Counted from the first letter of the stretch, positions 35,766-45,082 are shown. The stretch is 64,000 bases of DNA from an uncultured Desulfobacteraceae bacterium (GCA_913060875.1 CAJXSL010000009.1:168359-232358); one strand, 5' to 3'. Made by a program: numbers and translations. The notes: generated by a model not told the origin, from the sequence alone.

Positions 35766-36374
35766 CTATTTTCGTTTGTTCTTTTTGTCATCTGGTACTT
35801 CGGGCTGTTTGACAGTTTTGAGGGCTGAAATTTCGAATTTTTTCATGTTGAGACTGCGTATTTCTTCGGCCTGTAATTTATTTAAACGAACCTTCTCATA
35901 CATAGGCGATTCTGTATCATTTAGTTTCGACAACTCTTCTAAATTGTCGATAAAATCTGCAACTGTCTTGTTGTCCAAGGCGATTCCATCCACATCCATC
36001 TGATTTCCGCTGATATTCAGCCTGGTCAGCCACATTCTCTCCGATACGATTTTTCCGGTCAGCTCATCCAAGATGTGAACCGGCTCGAAACGCCTTTTTT
36101 CAAGATCCTGTATTACATTTTGTCGTTTTTCCAGGTCCTGTAGCTTTTTTCGAATTTCTCTGATTTCGGCATTCTTTTTCTTGTAAAGCGCCAACTCTTT
36201 CTTGGTATCGGCAACATTTGTTTTCAGGTTTTTTTGTTTGCTGCCGAGATAAAAGTGCACCCACGCCAGTACAATCAGAACCAAAAGCAGACAAAGGAAA
36301 AAAACCGACACTTGTCGACGAATATTTTCCTTCTTACGTGCAGCTCTAAACGGGAGTAAATTTATACGTATCAT
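35766..36374 (-). CDS. pilN: Type IV pilus inner-membrane protein PilN
   Basis: The N-terminal INLLPFRAARKKE is the cytoplasmic segment that docks into PilM. A transmembrane helix (about residues 24-44), a long coiled coil rich in Lys/Glu and a small periplasmic domain (ERMWLTRLNISGNQMDVDGIA) follow. Its start overlaps the pilM stop by four bases, so the two are translated together. 202 residues. Confidence 0.95.
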   Translation of the reverse strand: MIRINLLPFRAARKKENIRRQVSVFFLCLLLVLIVLAWVHFYLGSKQKNLKTNVADTKKELALYKKKNAEIREIRKKLQDLEKRQNVIQDLEKRRFEPVHILDELTGKIVSERMWLTRLNISGNQMDVDGIALDNKTVADFIDNLEELSKLNDTESPMYEKVRLNKLQAEEIRSLNMKKFEISALKTVKQPEVPDDKKNKRK

Positions 36375-37426
36375 TTATCGTCAACTCTTCTGATGGCTAG
36401 CCCCATACAAATCGCTGCTTGTGGAGCAATTTGCTGAATATAGGCCGAATCGAACGCGTCGTCCTCTATGTGCAGGTTTTGAAAGGGGTTGATCATTTCA
36501 ACATGCGCCGAAGTTTCCGCACCGAGCAGCTGTCGAAATTCTGCAATGTTAGCCCCTCCACCGCTTAACACAATTCGTGTAATCTGGTCCTCGGGGTAAG
36601 TCGAATAGAAAAAATCCAAGGCCCGTCTTATTTCCGTGCACCAATCCGCAACAACCGTCGAGACAATATTCTTCAAATCTTCACTGCTAATTTTATCCTG
36701 TTGCTCGCCATGTTTAAGCTGTTCTGCTTCTTCCACCGAGCAACCGGTTAACGATACAATCTTTTGATTGATTTGACCGCAACCCAAGGCAACATCGCGC
36801 ATGAATACCGACGCCATGCCTTTTAGTATGTTGAGTGATGTTTTACTTGCCCCGATATCGATCAAAGCAATATTTTCTTCCTGGGCATCATAGTTCATTT
36901 CAAATATATTCTGAAGTGCAAACGCTTCCACGTCAATAATGCAAGGGTTGAGCCCGGCCATGTTCACTAGATTTATATAATCATTGACCATTTCTTTCTT
37001 GGCCGCCACAAGGAACACGCTCATCTGGTTGGGGTTGTGCTCACTCTCGCCCAGGATTTGGAAATCTAAGTTGACGTCAGCTATGTCAAAAGGAATATAC
37101 TGCTCGGCTTCAAACTGGATGGTCTCCTGTAGCTGTTCTTCCGGCATTGTCTGTACATTTATCTTTTTGACGATAACCGAGTACCCCCCGATAGAAACAG
37201 CAACATTGCTCTCTTTGATATTATATGTCTTGAACAGTTGCTGGATAGCATCGGCTACTGCTTCAGGGTCGTTTATGGCCCCATCTTCGATAGCCCCGGC
37301 GGGGATATCGATCATCCCGAATTTTTTCAGCACAGGGCCCTTCTTACCGTCTACAACCTCTCCCGCTTTAATGGATCGGGAGCCGATATCCAAGCCAATC
37401 AAATGATTCTTTTTTCCAAACAGCAT
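36371..37426 (-). CDS. pilM: Type IV pilus actin-like assembly protein PilM
   Basis: PilM is a cytoplasmic actin/FtsA-like ATP-binding protein that recruits PilN. Seen here are the phosphate 1 motif (LIGLDIGSRSIKAGEV), a central phosphate 2 motif (IALIDIGASKTSLNIL) and the adenosine motif (RIVLSGGGANIAEF). 351 residues. It is preceded by a small XRE regulator gene, 17 bp away, which may belong to the same transcript. Confidence 0.95.
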   Translation of the reverse strand: MLFGKKNHLIGLDIGSRSIKAGEVVDGKKGPVLKKFGMIDIPAGAIEDGAINDPEAVADAIQQLFKTYNIKESNVAVSIGGYSVIVKKINVQTMPEEQLQETIQFEAEQYIPFDIADVNLDFQILGESEHNPNQMSVFLVAAKKEMVNDYINLVNMAGLNPCIIDVEAFALQNIFEMNYDAQEENIALIDIGASKTSLNILKGMASVFMRDVALGCGQINQKIVSLTGCSVEEAEQLKHGEQQDKISSEDLKNIVSTVVADWCTEIRRALDFFYSTYPEDQITRIVLSGGGANIAEFRQLLGAETSAHVEMINPFQNLHIEDDAFDSAYIQQIAPQAAICMGLAIRRVDDK

Positions 37427-37443
37427 GGGGTTCTCTTATTCTT

Positions 37444-37644
37444 TTATTCTTTGAATATTTTGTCTTTTTCTGAAAGACTCAGGCCCAATGCCAGCAATAT
37501 CTTCCGTTTTGTTTCCATCCGACAGGGCAACCCCTTTTCAATCCGCGAAATTGTTATGGGTGAAACATTTGCATCCCTGGCCAATTCCGCCTTGCTCATC
37601 AGAAGGGATTCGCGAACTTCTTTTAACGAGTTTTTGCCGCCCAT
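37444..37644 (-). CDS. XRE-family helix-turn-helix protein
   Basis: A 66-residue protein that is a single lambda-repressor-like DNA-binding domain. The recognition region is SKAELARDANVSPITISRIEKGLP, and SLKEVRESLLM is helix 1. There is no sensor domain. It heads the pilMNOPQ genes, as in related Desulfobacterota, and may set pilus operon expression. The ribosome site (AGAAAG) is modest. Confidence 0.85.
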   Translation of the reverse strand: MGGKNSLKEVRESLLMSKAELARDANVSPITISRIEKGLPCRMETKRKILLALGLSLSEKDKIFKE

Positions 37645-37689
37645 AAACTTTCTACACAGTCTTAAAATGTTTTTATTGTTTTTACCCTG

Positions 37690-37917
37690 TTATTTTGATT
37701 TACACCCTGTCCCTTTGAAGTCAAGGAAATTATGCAAAATTAAGGTATAATTATATGTAGTTACTCTATATTGTACGTGTTTGCCTGCTATTTCACCATA
37801 TGTAGTGGTCAATCCTTGTCTCTCTTGCTGTTTTTTTGCATCGAGTCCCAAAACCACGTCCATAAAATGCTTTTCGGCTATTTCGATTGAATTGTTTACC
37901 CCTTTTTTACAAATCAT
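37690..37917 (-). CDS. Possible small protein, unknown
   Basis: A 75-codon frame with GGGCAGGG just upstream of ATG. The product (NSIEIAEKHFMDVVLGLDAKKQQERQ...) has mixed helix and strand composition and no known motif. It overlaps the end of the preceding 39-codon frame by 11 bases, an arrangement typical of coupled genes but also of a frameshifted remnant. Confidence 0.3.
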   Translation of the reverse strand: MICKKGVNNSIEIAEKHFMDVVLGLDAKKQQERQGLTTTYGEIAGKHVQYRVTTYNYTLILHNFLDFKGTGCKSK

Positions 37918-38026
37918 CCCTGCCCATATAATCTACCTTTCCATAACCTTTGAACTTAGGTAGACAATTTTTATCAATCAGGATAAAAATGTCATCATCC
38001 GTTTTGATATGGATCTTATTTCTCAT
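37907..38026 (-). CDS. Possible 39-residue peptide, unknown
   Basis: The frame starts MRNKIHIKTDDDIFILIDKN and ends GKVDYMGRDDL. It has coding-like composition for a short frame, but no ribosome site stands out. Together with the overlapping 75-codon frame it may be one ancestral gene split by a frameshift. Confidence 0.25.
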   Translation of the reverse strand: MRNKIHIKTDDDIFILIDKNCLPKFKGYGKVDYMGRDDL

Positions 38027-38342
38027 TAAAACATCGCCAAGCATTGAGGATCATGGAGGAAGACGGGACTTGCCGCGACCTTGAGCCGTTTCGCCGATCC
38101 CGATCCGAAGCAAAAGGCGGTCGCTTCAGAATAGATAACGCATGCCCAAACCTGGGGTTCACGTTACGGCCCATTGACCATGCTGATAGACGGTGCGAAA
38201 TGATTGCCAGCTACCAAGAAAAAGTGTCGGAAGTGTATTGGAATCTGAAATGCCTGTTGCTGTGCTTATTCAGCCATAACCCCGCAACAATCGTTTGCTT
38301 TTAGGCTAAAAACCCACATTACGGAATGGCCATAACAATTTT

Positions 38343-39773
38343 ATGAAATCAAATCCGAGTGATCACCAAAATCGTCTCAAGCCATTCAGACTGGTTAAAT
38401 TTTTTACCCTTAGCAGTTTGATTGTTATTTTTGCCGGCGCTATCATTCTTTCAGCGCTGAATATACATTGGGCCCGACAGATGCAAATCGAAAAAAGCGA
38501 AGATTACGCGCTTTTGCTTATTGAAAATTTAAATCATCAGATTTTTTTGCAATTTATTATTCCGACCGTTTTGAAGCATGGGAATATCCATCTGCGTGAA
38601 AGTGACCAATTTGAATTGATGGACAAAGTTGTCCGAAGCACGTTGCACAGCTTCAAGGTTGATCGGGTTAATATATACGACCTTAACAATACAATATCTT
38701 ACAGCTTTGATCGCGAAATTGTCGGGAAGGAAAATGCGGGAGGCACTTATTACCAGAATGCATTGGCCGGACAGCGTCGTACCCGACTTGAGCAACGGGG
38801 CCATTTCCTTCAGCTTTTTTTCGGCATACCGGATGAAAGTAAAATTATTACTTACGCACCGCTACGGGCGGAAAAACCTTTAGCCCGCACCCCTGGCCCG
38901 ATACTGGGTGTTGTCGAACTGGTGCAGGATATCACGTCGGAATATCAGGCCATTTACCGGGTTCAAATCCGAGTGGTGATGACCTCCACCGTCGTCATGT
39001 TGACATTGTTTCTAATCCTCCTGTTGGTGGTCCGCAGAGGAGAAGGTATTATTGAAAAACGGGCCCAAGAACGCCTTAAGCTCAAAGAACAACTTGCGCG
39101 CGCCAAGCATTTATCAAATCTGGGGGAAATGACCGCCAGCATCTCCCATGAAATCCGCAATCCACTCGGCATTATCAAGAGTTCGGCTGAACTGCTGCAA
39201 AAAAAAGTCCGTCAAATCGACCCTGCCAACCCAATGCCCGGGATCATCGTTGAGGAAGCCTCTCGCCTCAATGACATTATCACCAATTTCCTCAACTTTG
39301 CCCGTCCCCACCAACCGGATCTGCACCCCGGCTTCCTTGAACCTGTCATCGATAAAACGCTCCAGCATCTTGCATTTGAATCGCAGGAGCACGCCATCGC
39401 GATAGAAAAACGATGTGATGATGACCTGCACGAAGTCCTGATCGATCGCGATATGCTGCATCAGGCGCTTCTAAATTTACTATTGAATGCGATTCAGGCC
39501 ATTAAAAAAGCCGGCCGCATTGAGATTGTGTTATCGGAGCGGGACAATTACGCCCGGCTGACCGTACAGGACTCAGGCCCGGGCGTCGACCCGCGGATTC
39601 TCAACAAAATCTGGGACCCCTTCTTTACGAACAAGGAAAAGGGCACAGGTCTCGGGCTGGGCATCGTGAAACAAATTATCGAAGCGCATGACGGAAAAAT
39701 TTCGATCGACAACGCCCCTTCCGGTGGTACTATTGTCGAGATATCGTTGCCGCTTTTCCAGGAGATCGAATGA
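38343..39773 (+). CDS. Membrane sensor histidine kinase (AtoS/ZraS-like)
   Basis: Two transmembrane helices (about residues 20-40 and 215-237) enclose a periplasmic sensor domain of about 170 residues. The cytoplasmic part has a HisKA domain with His in SISHEIRNPLGIIKS, N box (LLLNAIQAIKK), G1 (DSGPGVD) and G2 (GTGLGLGI). There is no PAS domain. Its stop overlaps the start of the sigma-54 regulator in an ATGA arrangement, so the pair is translationally coupled. The signal is unknown; ZraS-like relatives sense metals or envelope stress. Confidence 0.93.
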   Translation: MKSNPSDHQNRLKPFRLVKFFTLSSLIVIFAGAIILSALNIHWARQMQIEKSEDYALLLIENLNHQIFLQFIIPTVLKHGNIHLRESDQFELMDKVVRSTLHSFKVDRVNIYDLNNTISYSFDREIVGKENAGGTYYQNALAGQRRTRLEQRGHFLQLFFGIPDESKIITYAPLRAEKPLARTPGPILGVVELVQDITSEYQAIYRVQIRVVMTSTVVMLTLFLILLLVVRRGEGIIEKRAQERLKLKEQLARAKHLSNLGEMTASISHEIRNPLGIIKSSAELLQKKVRQIDPANPMPGIIVEEASRLNDIITNFLNFARPHQPDLHPGFLEPVIDKTLQHLAFESQEHAIAIEKRCDDDLHEVLIDRDMLHQALLNLLLNAIQAIKKAGRIEIVLSERDNYARLTVQDSGPGVDPRILNKIWDPFFTNKEKGTGLGLGIVKQIIEAHDGKISIDNAPSGGTIVEISLPLFQEIE

Positions 39774-41140
39774 TGGACGCCATTCTTGTCGTCGACGACG
39801 AAAAAAACTACACGGCGGTATTAAGCGCGGTACTAGAAGAAGAGGGTTTTGACACCCGCATGGCCAATAGTGGCCATGAAGCCCTCGAAATCCTGGCACG
39901 GGAAGAAATCGATCTGGTGATTTCCGACATGAAGATGCCGGGCATGGACGGACTTGCCTTGTTGGAAAAAATAAAACAGAAAACACCCGAAATGCCGGTT
40001 ATTATCATGACCGCCCACGGCACTGTGAACAAAGCCGTGGAAGCCATGCAAAAAGGCGCCTACACCTTTATTCTTAAGCCTTTCGACAACGAACGGCTTG
40101 TAATGTACGCCCGTAAAGCCATCGAACACCATCGGCTTGTCATGGACAACCAGCGGCTCCAGCACGAAGTTGAAACCCAGTACAGTTTTGACAATATCAT
40201 CGGCAAAAGCATGCCGATGCAAGATGTATTTCGCACCATTCGGAAGGTTGGCCCCACATCCGCCACCGTACTCATCGAAGGTGAAAGCGGTACCGGCAAA
40301 GAACTGGTTGCTAAATCCATTCATTTTAACAGCCCCCGCCGGGAAAAACCCATCGTCACCGTCAATTGCGCTGCTCTTGCGGAAACCTTACTGGAAAGTG
40401 AGTTGTTCGGCCATGAAAAAGGAGCCTTTACGGGGGCCGTGGCCCGCAAAAAAGGACGCTTTGAATTGGCTGACAGCGGCACCATTTTTTTGGATGAAAT
40501 TGGTGAATTATCGCCAATCTTACAAGTCAAACTCTTGCGGGTGCTTCAGGAAAAAACAATCGAACGGGTAGGCGGCGTGTTGTCCATTCCCGTAGATATC
40601 CGCATCATCGCCGCCACCAATCGCAGCTTGAAGCAGGAAGTGGAAGCAGGCCGATTTCGGGAGGACCTGTTTTACAGGCTAAATGTCGTCAAGATCCAGC
40701 TGCCGCCATTGAAACAGCGGCCTGAGGATATTCGCCTGCTGGTTGATCATTTTCTCCACAAATACAGCGCCGAACGTCCGGCCGGGCAGGCCATCCCGCA
40801 GGTGGCGCCTGAAGTTGAAAGGCTTTTTACCGACTACCACTGGCCTGGTAATGTGAGAGAATTGGAAAATATGATTGAACGGATTATGGTGTTTTGCCCG
40901 GGGCCGACCGTAACCATCGACGACCTGACCCCTGAGTTCCGGGATCAGGTCCACAACACCCTGCATATCGAGGGTATCCCGGCGGATGCGAAGCTGTCTG
41001 AAACCTTGACGCTGGTGGAGAAAAAAATGATTGTGCGTGCCATGAAAATGGCTGGTAACGTCCAAACCAAGGCCGCGGAAATACTCGGTATTGGTAAAAG
41101 CGGACTCAATCAAAAATTAAAAAAATTCGATCTGAATTGA
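39770..41140 (+). CDS. Sigma-54-dependent response regulator (AtoC/ZraR-like)
   Basis: Receiver (Asp53 in LVISDMKMPG), AAA+ domain with Walker A GESGTGKE, an intact GAFTGA loop and FLDEIGEL, and a C-terminal Fis-type HTH (AGNVQTKAAEILGIGKSGLNQKLKKF). It activates sigma-54 promoters when phosphorylated by the preceding kinase. Targets are unknown; no strong -24/-12 element was found next to it. It is a separate system from the ntrYX pair upstream. Confidence 0.94.
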   Translation: MMDAILVVDDEKNYTAVLSAVLEEEGFDTRMANSGHEALEILAREEIDLVISDMKMPGMDGLALLEKIKQKTPEMPVIIMTAHGTVNKAVEAMQKGAYTFILKPFDNERLVMYARKAIEHHRLVMDNQRLQHEVETQYSFDNIIGKSMPMQDVFRTIRKVGPTSATVLIEGESGTGKELVAKSIHFNSPRREKPIVTVNCAALAETLLESELFGHEKGAFTGAVARKKGRFELADSGTIFLDEIGELSPILQVKLLRVLQEKTIERVGGVLSIPVDIRIIAATNRSLKQEVEAGRFREDLFYRLNVVKIQLPPLKQRPEDIRLLVDHFLHKYSAERPAGQAIPQVAPEVERLFTDYHWPGNVRELENMIERIMVFCPGPTVTIDDLTPEFRDQVHNTLHIEGIPADAKLSETLTLVEKKMIVRAMKMAGNVQTKAAEILGIGKSGLNQKLKKFDLN

Positions 41141-41169
41141 AACGCAAAGCAACACCGTCAGGGTCTCCC

Positions 41170-41206
41170 TGCCGCGATCCAAGACGTCTGCGCTGGATAC
41201 GCGGCA
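41170..41206. terminator. Hairpin between convergent genes
   Basis: TGCCGCG-ATCC pairs with GGAT-A-CGCGGCA, 11 bp with one bulge and a 14-nt loop, between the sigma-54 regulator and the convergent TPR gene. No T-run, so the mechanism is open. Confidence 0.45.
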
Positions 41207-41231
41207 GTTACGCGGCCTTACCGGCTCACCA

Positions 41232-41924
41232 TCAACCTTCCGTCGGCTCGGGCAACATTTCGGCATACATAAAGGCCGGATATTTTTCCCGAAGCGTTTG
41301 CAGGGACTCGGAGTAGTCTGCATCCTGGCCCGTCTTTCGATAAAGCAACGCCCGCTGATAAACCGCATCGGCCTTTAAAACCGCATCGCTTCCATCAACA
41401 ACTTTGGCAAATGCGGTAATGGCCTTTTCATGTTGACCGGCGGCAGCCAGGGCATAGCCCAACCCGCTCCAGGCGGCCGATGCGCCCAAAGAACCTTCCG
41501 GAAATTGTTTCGAGGCCGCGGTATAATTTGCGATGGCCACCTCCATCCGGCCAGCCTGGAAATTCATCTGGGCAAAAGCAAGTCGAGCCACCATGCCGCC
41601 CTGGCGATTGCCGTATTGGGAAATCAATGTGTCAAAATCCGGCGACACAGCCTCAAGGGCTTTTTCCAGGTCCTGGTGCTCCTGTCCGGCCACATAGGCC
41701 ACCAGGGCCTGGTTAAGCAGAGCAAAGGCTTTGTCTTCAGCCTTGTCGCTAAAATAGCGGAACACCAAAATCCCGGCCAGCATAACCAACAACGCACCGA
41801 AACCTGCGCTGATCGGCTTCCAATACAGGCTGATTTTCTCCATCAGGCGGGAGCCCAGGGTTAAAAATTCATCCGGCCTTTCCAGATCCCTTTTACGCGC
41901 CCTTGAAATTCGTTTCTGTGCCAT
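41232..41924 (-). CDS. Membrane-anchored TPR protein (YfgM-like)
   Basis: A cytoplasmic N-terminus, one transmembrane helix (about residues 38-57, ISAGFGALLVMLAGILVFRYF) and a periplasmic helical-repeat domain. The alanine-rich repeats (SAAWSGLGYALAAAGQHEKAITAFAKVV) are TPR-like. The layout resembles YfgM, which escorts secreted proteins with SecYEG and the chaperone PpiD. GGAGGAGG four bases before ATG. It may be co-transcribed with the PfkB kinase gene upstream. Confidence 0.82.
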   Translation of the reverse strand: MAQKRISRARKRDLERPDEFLTLGSRLMEKISLYWKPISAGFGALLVMLAGILVFRYFSDKAEDKAFALLNQALVAYVAGQEHQDLEKALEAVSPDFDTLISQYGNRQGGMVARLAFAQMNFQAGRMEVAIANYTAASKQFPEGSLGASAAWSGLGYALAAAGQHEKAITAFAKVVDGSDAVLKADAVYQRALLYRKTGQDADYSESLQTLREKYPAFMYAEMLPEPTEG

Positions 41925-41966
41925 TACGCCTCCTCCTTACAAATGGGGTGCTTCCCATAGAACCTT

Positions 41967-42965
41967 TTAGACGATTTCACGGCGAATGCGTTGCCAGGCT
42001 TCTTCCGGAACACTGGCGCCCATTACCCGGCAGACCTCGTATCCGCAGGCCGATGCCAGCCGACCGCACATCTCAAGCGACAAACCCTGCACCAATCCGT
42101 ATAAAAACCCGGCCGCCCACAAGTCTCCGGCACCGGTCGTGTCCACGACGTCATCAACACCGGCCGGCGCGATGGCATGCACCTTCCCATCAGCCGCAAT
42201 CCTGCTGCCTCGGGCACCCAGTTTTAAAACCGCCAAATCTGCCATGTCCGCCAGGGCCTCCAAGGCGGCCGTCTCGTCCTGGCAACCTGTAAAAACAGCG
42301 GCTTCATCCTCATTGGCCACCAGGATATGAACATACTCCCTGACAATGTCCGTCAGAAAGGCTTTGTTTTCCTCGACAACCGTAAAGCTGGCCAGGTCAA
42401 GCACGATGCGTGCCCCGGCAGCCCGAGCCTGCTCAAGCGCCACCAGAAAAAGATCCCGATTGTATACCAGATAACCTTCGACCAAGGCGATCGCCGCGCC
42501 TTCAAAAGCGTTTTCCGGGATTTCCTCGGGCGTCATCTCGGCGGAAGCGCCAAGATAGGTCAGCATCGTTCGCTGGGTGTCCGGTGTAATCAAGGACAAC
42601 ACGCGCCCGGTCGGTGTCGGTGCTTTCACCAAAAAGGGATCGACGCGGCATCGGTTCAGATCGTTTTCAAACAGATGACCGAATTCATCCTGGCCGCGCT
42701 TACCGAGAAAACGGGTTGTCCCGCCCAGACTGGCGACTCCAAGAATGGTATTACAGGCCGCGCCCCCGGGGACGACCTGTGCCTCGCCGTCGGCCCGCTC
42801 CAGCACCTGCTGAATCGTGTCGGCGTCAAAATAAACCATACCCCCCTTAGGCACGCCTGACCGCCCGACAAAGGCATCCGACGTCGGCACGATAATATCC
42901 ACCAAGACCGACCCGATGCCGACCACCAGCCGTGCGTCGCCTTCATCAAAAAAGCCATTGCCCAT
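41967..42965 (-). CDS. PfkB-family carbohydrate/nucleoside kinase
   Basis: This 332-residue ribokinase-fold enzyme has the N-terminal GIGSVLVDIIV and GGAACNTILGVASLGG segments and the C-terminal catalytic DTTGAGDLWAAGFLYG with the base Asp. The group closest by eye is the adenosine kinase-like PfkB proteins of Desulfobacterota, which phosphorylate adenosine or related sugars; the substrate cannot be assigned firmly. Confidence 0.9.
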   Translation of the reverse strand: MGNGFFDEGDARLVVGIGSVLVDIIVPTSDAFVGRSGVPKGGMVYFDADTIQQVLERADGEAQVVPGGAACNTILGVASLGGTTRFLGKRGQDEFGHLFENDLNRCRVDPFLVKAPTPTGRVLSLITPDTQRTMLTYLGASAEMTPEEIPENAFEGAAIALVEGYLVYNRDLFLVALEQARAAGARIVLDLASFTVVEENKAFLTDIVREYVHILVANEDEAAVFTGCQDETAALEALADMADLAVLKLGARGSRIAADGKVHAIAPAGVDDVVDTTGAGDLWAAGFLYGLVQGLSLEMCGRLASACGYEVCRVMGASVPEEAWQRIRREIV

Positions 42966-43065
42966 TGTGAGCCGTTTCTCCTTGTTTTGTCGCTTTATTT
43001 AAACCAGGTGAGCCATATTTATCACGGTACCGTGGTTCTTCCTCAGGCCAACGGTTAGCCCCCCA

Positions 43066-43539
43066 CTACCAGACCAGGTTCCGATGGATCCAGCCTTTGT
43101 CGCCGTCCCGGCTTTGGACATGAATCCAGTCACCCTGCCGCTTCAACACCCGGAAAGGAACCCCCCTTTCCGCTTTGAAGGCAATGTCGTGCTGGGTTCC
43201 GGGACCGGACCTAATGTTAACCAGGTCTTTGCGGGTAATCACCGTGGCCTCTTTGCCCAACAATTTGGAATGGATCCAGCCTTCATCGCCTTCAAAATCG
43301 CGAAAAAAAAACCACGCCCCTTGCTTACGAATAACGTTCACAGGATGATAGCGCTCGACTTCCCACAAAATTTCGTATTTGGCCGTACCAGGACCGGAGC
43401 GTATATTGGCCTTGTTCGCCTTGACGGACATACGTTCCGCCCAGGCCGTGCCAACCTGCAAGCCCACGACCATAAAAAACAGCACCATCAGCCGTATTGC
43501 CGACGTTAACCTGATCGACCGGCACGTCAAAAAGGCCAT
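43066..43539 (-). CDS. Exported protein with two bacterial SH3 domains
   Basis: After a signal peptide (IRLMVLFFMVVGLQVGTAWA), two SH3_3-type domains follow, each with the NIRSGPGT motif (about residues 43-51 and 107-115) and a GDEGWIHSKLL or GDKGWIHRNLV end. Such domains bind cell-wall peptides. GAGGAGGAACAC before the ATG fixes the start; an upstream in-frame extension lacks a ribosome site. 157 residues. It follows the radical SAM gene on the same strand. Confidence 0.88.
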   Translation of the reverse strand: MAFLTCRSIRLTSAIRLMVLFFMVVGLQVGTAWAERMSVKANKANIRSGPGTAKYEILWEVERYHPVNVIRKQGAWFFFRDFEGDEGWIHSKLLGKEATVITRKDLVNIRSGPGTQHDIAFKAERGVPFRVLKRQGDWIHVQSRDGDKGWIHRNLVW

Positions 43540-43622
43540 GTGTTCCTCCTCGTCTGTCGACACAATGCTGGTTGCACGGCATAAACGCGCCTGGCCACAG
43601 TTACCAAATGGGCCCACCGGTT

Positions 43623-44531
43623 TCAATCCAGGCGGCGCAGGCCGATTTCCCCGGCCACCGCGACGGCGGTATCGAATTCCCGCGCACTGAGGCCACGCGC
43701 AAGCTCAGGAAAATCCTCCGCCTGGCCGCAGGGACGATATTGCGGCATAAGGTTCACATAGGTATTGCGGGACACCTGCTCGGCGATAAACGTCAGGATC
43801 TGTCGCGTGTCCGCAATGCCCTGCGGCATCACCAGATGCCGCACAATCATGCCGTGCCGGGCGATGCCGTCCTTGTCCGTGACCAGATCGCCCACCTGTT
43901 GGTGCATCGTCTGGAGCGCCTGGCAAGCGACCTCCGGGTAGTCCGGGACACCGCAATAGGCTTGCCCGGAGGCCGGATCCCAAAACTTGAAATCCGGCAT
44001 GTAAATGTCGATGATACCAGCCAAAAGAGCCAAGGCATTCGACGCATCATAACCACCGGAATTGTAAACCAGCGGCACACGCAATCCCTTGGGGATGGCA
44101 ATCTCCAAAGCCGCCAAAATTTGCGGCACCACATGGGAGGGGGAAACCAGGTTGACATTGTGGCATCCCTGATGCTGAAGCTGCAGCATGATTTCGGCCA
44201 ACTGGGCGTTCGTTACCGGTTGGCCGGCTCCCTCGTGGCTGATGTCGTAATTCTGGCAAAACAAGCACCCCAGGTTACAGTGGGTAAAAAAGATGGCGCC
44301 CGAACCATAGCGCCCTACCAGGGGCGCCTCCTCCCCAAAATGGGGGGCAAAACTGGCCACCCAGGCCCTTTCTCCGGTGCGGCAGAACCCGGTTTCGCCG
44401 GCCAGGCGATCCACACCACATTGCCGGGGGCAAAGATCACATGCCCGCAGGCGCTCACGGGCAACCGCGGCCTGATCCTTTACAAACCCCTTCGAATGGG
44501 ATCGGATATAGACCGGTAAGACTTCGGGCAA
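43623..44531 (-). CDS. Radical SAM protein, PflX/COG1313 family
   Basis: The radical SAM cluster motif is CNLGCLFC at about residues 85-92, preceded by a second cysteine-rich segment (CDLCPRQCGVDRLAGETGFCRTG). This combination is typical of the PflX-like family, distant homologues of glycyl radical activases whose function is not established. The TTG start has GGGAG seven bases upstream and gives a normal N-terminus, so it is accepted. It might activate a glycyl radical enzyme, but no such gene is near; the one in this window is 40 kb away. Confidence 0.88.
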   Translation of the reverse strand: MPEVLPVYIRSHSKGFVKDQAAVARERLRACDLCPRQCGVDRLAGETGFCRTGERAWVASFAPHFGEEAPLVGRYGSGAIFFTHCNLGCLFCQNYDISHEGAGQPVTNAQLAEIMLQLQHQGCHNVNLVSPSHVVPQILAALEIAIPKGLRVPLVYNSGGYDASNALALLAGIIDIYMPDFKFWDPASGQAYCGVPDYPEVACQALQTMHQQVGDLVTDKDGIARHGMIVRHLVMPQGIADTRQILTFIAEQVSRNTYVNLMPQYRPCGQAEDFPELARGLSAREFDTAVAVAGEIGLRRLD

Positions 44532-44848
44532 ATTCGATCTCCCTAGTGATCCTCTTCGTAAATTCGGTGACGTGATGAGGGCATCAAGCCGACTGGCTGA
44601 CCAGCGCGAAAATTAAAACCTATCCTGAATAGTCCTGGTTTTCGCAACGCCGGCAGGCAGGATTGAATGGCAGCCGAAGGTCAACTTATCTGCAAATAGG
44701 TCCACTAGGTAATGCCGGCATCCCGCAAAGCACGCATCCGATCCGCGTTCAAGATCACATTCGAACAGGGGACCGGATGAAGGCACCTCAGGGAGCAAGG
44801 CCGCATTTAAAAACAAAAATACCCGGTGGGTGCTTCAGGACCGCATCA
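44532..44848. other. Intergenic region, no gene seen
   Basis: No coding frame or known RNA is supported on either strand. SRP RNA signature bases were looked for and not found. An AAAACC/GGTTTT hairpin near 44615-44642 may end fmdB transcription. Confidence 0.4.
44615..44642 (-). terminator. Weak terminator-like hairpin after fmdB-type gene
   Basis: On the minus strand AAAACC and GGTTTT pair around 16 bases and are followed by AATTTT. The long loop makes it a weak candidate. Confidence 0.3.
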
Positions 44849-45082
44849 TCATGGCCCGGGTATATCGTAAGTCGTGCAGCTACCGCTGCTGCAGGTCCGC
44901 GTTTGTTTGGATGGGCCTTGACCACCGCCACTGTTGACAGCGTAATTGGTTGTGCTCATGATCCGCTCGAAATCTTCGGCGCCGCAATGAGGGCATCGCA
45001 TTTCCACGGCATCCTCGCTTTTCACCGCCAAAAACTCAAATACCTCATTGCATTTCAAGCACTTAAACTCGTAAATCGGCAT
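44849..45082 (-). CDS. FmdB-family zinc ribbon protein
   Basis: A 77-residue protein that starts MPIYEFKCLKCNEVFEFL and has a second CPHC pair, a four-cysteine zinc ribbon. The tail is Gly/Ser-rich with three cysteines (CSSGSCTT). FmdB-type proteins are named after a putative regulator of formamidase but their function is mostly unknown. The ribosome site GAGGA is eight bases upstream. Confidence 0.9.
   Translation of the reverse strand: MPIYEFKCLKCNEVFEFLAVKSEDAVEMRCPHCGAEDFERIMSTTNYAVNSGGGQGPSKQTRTCSSGSCTTYDIPGP

Larger units (their letters stand above)
37645..38342. other. AT-rich region with two possible small genes upstream of the pil operon
   Basis: Almost 700 bp with no confident gene. 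On the minus strand two short overlapping frames (listed separately) might be real or decayed. A plus-strand 86-codon frame at 38044-38304 has no ATG with a ribosome site and no recognisable content. GG-N10-GC at 38240-38260 weakly resembles a sigma-54 promoter ahead of the sensor kinase. Confidence 0.4.

Noticed and set aside
38044..38304. Plus-strand 86-codon frame upstream of the sensor kinase
   Set aside because: The start is a TTG or a weak ATG with no ribosome site, and the composition is not protein-like.
43623..44531. Radical SAM gene as the activase of the glycyl radical enzyme at 0.9-3.2 kb
   Set aside because: It belongs to the PflX-like family rather than the usual activases and is 40 kb away; the link is not supported.
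44532..44848. Possible SRP (4.5S) RNA gene
   Set aside because: A CCGAAGG-like patch drew attention, but the GGAAGGAAGCAGCC signature and a long rod structure are missing.
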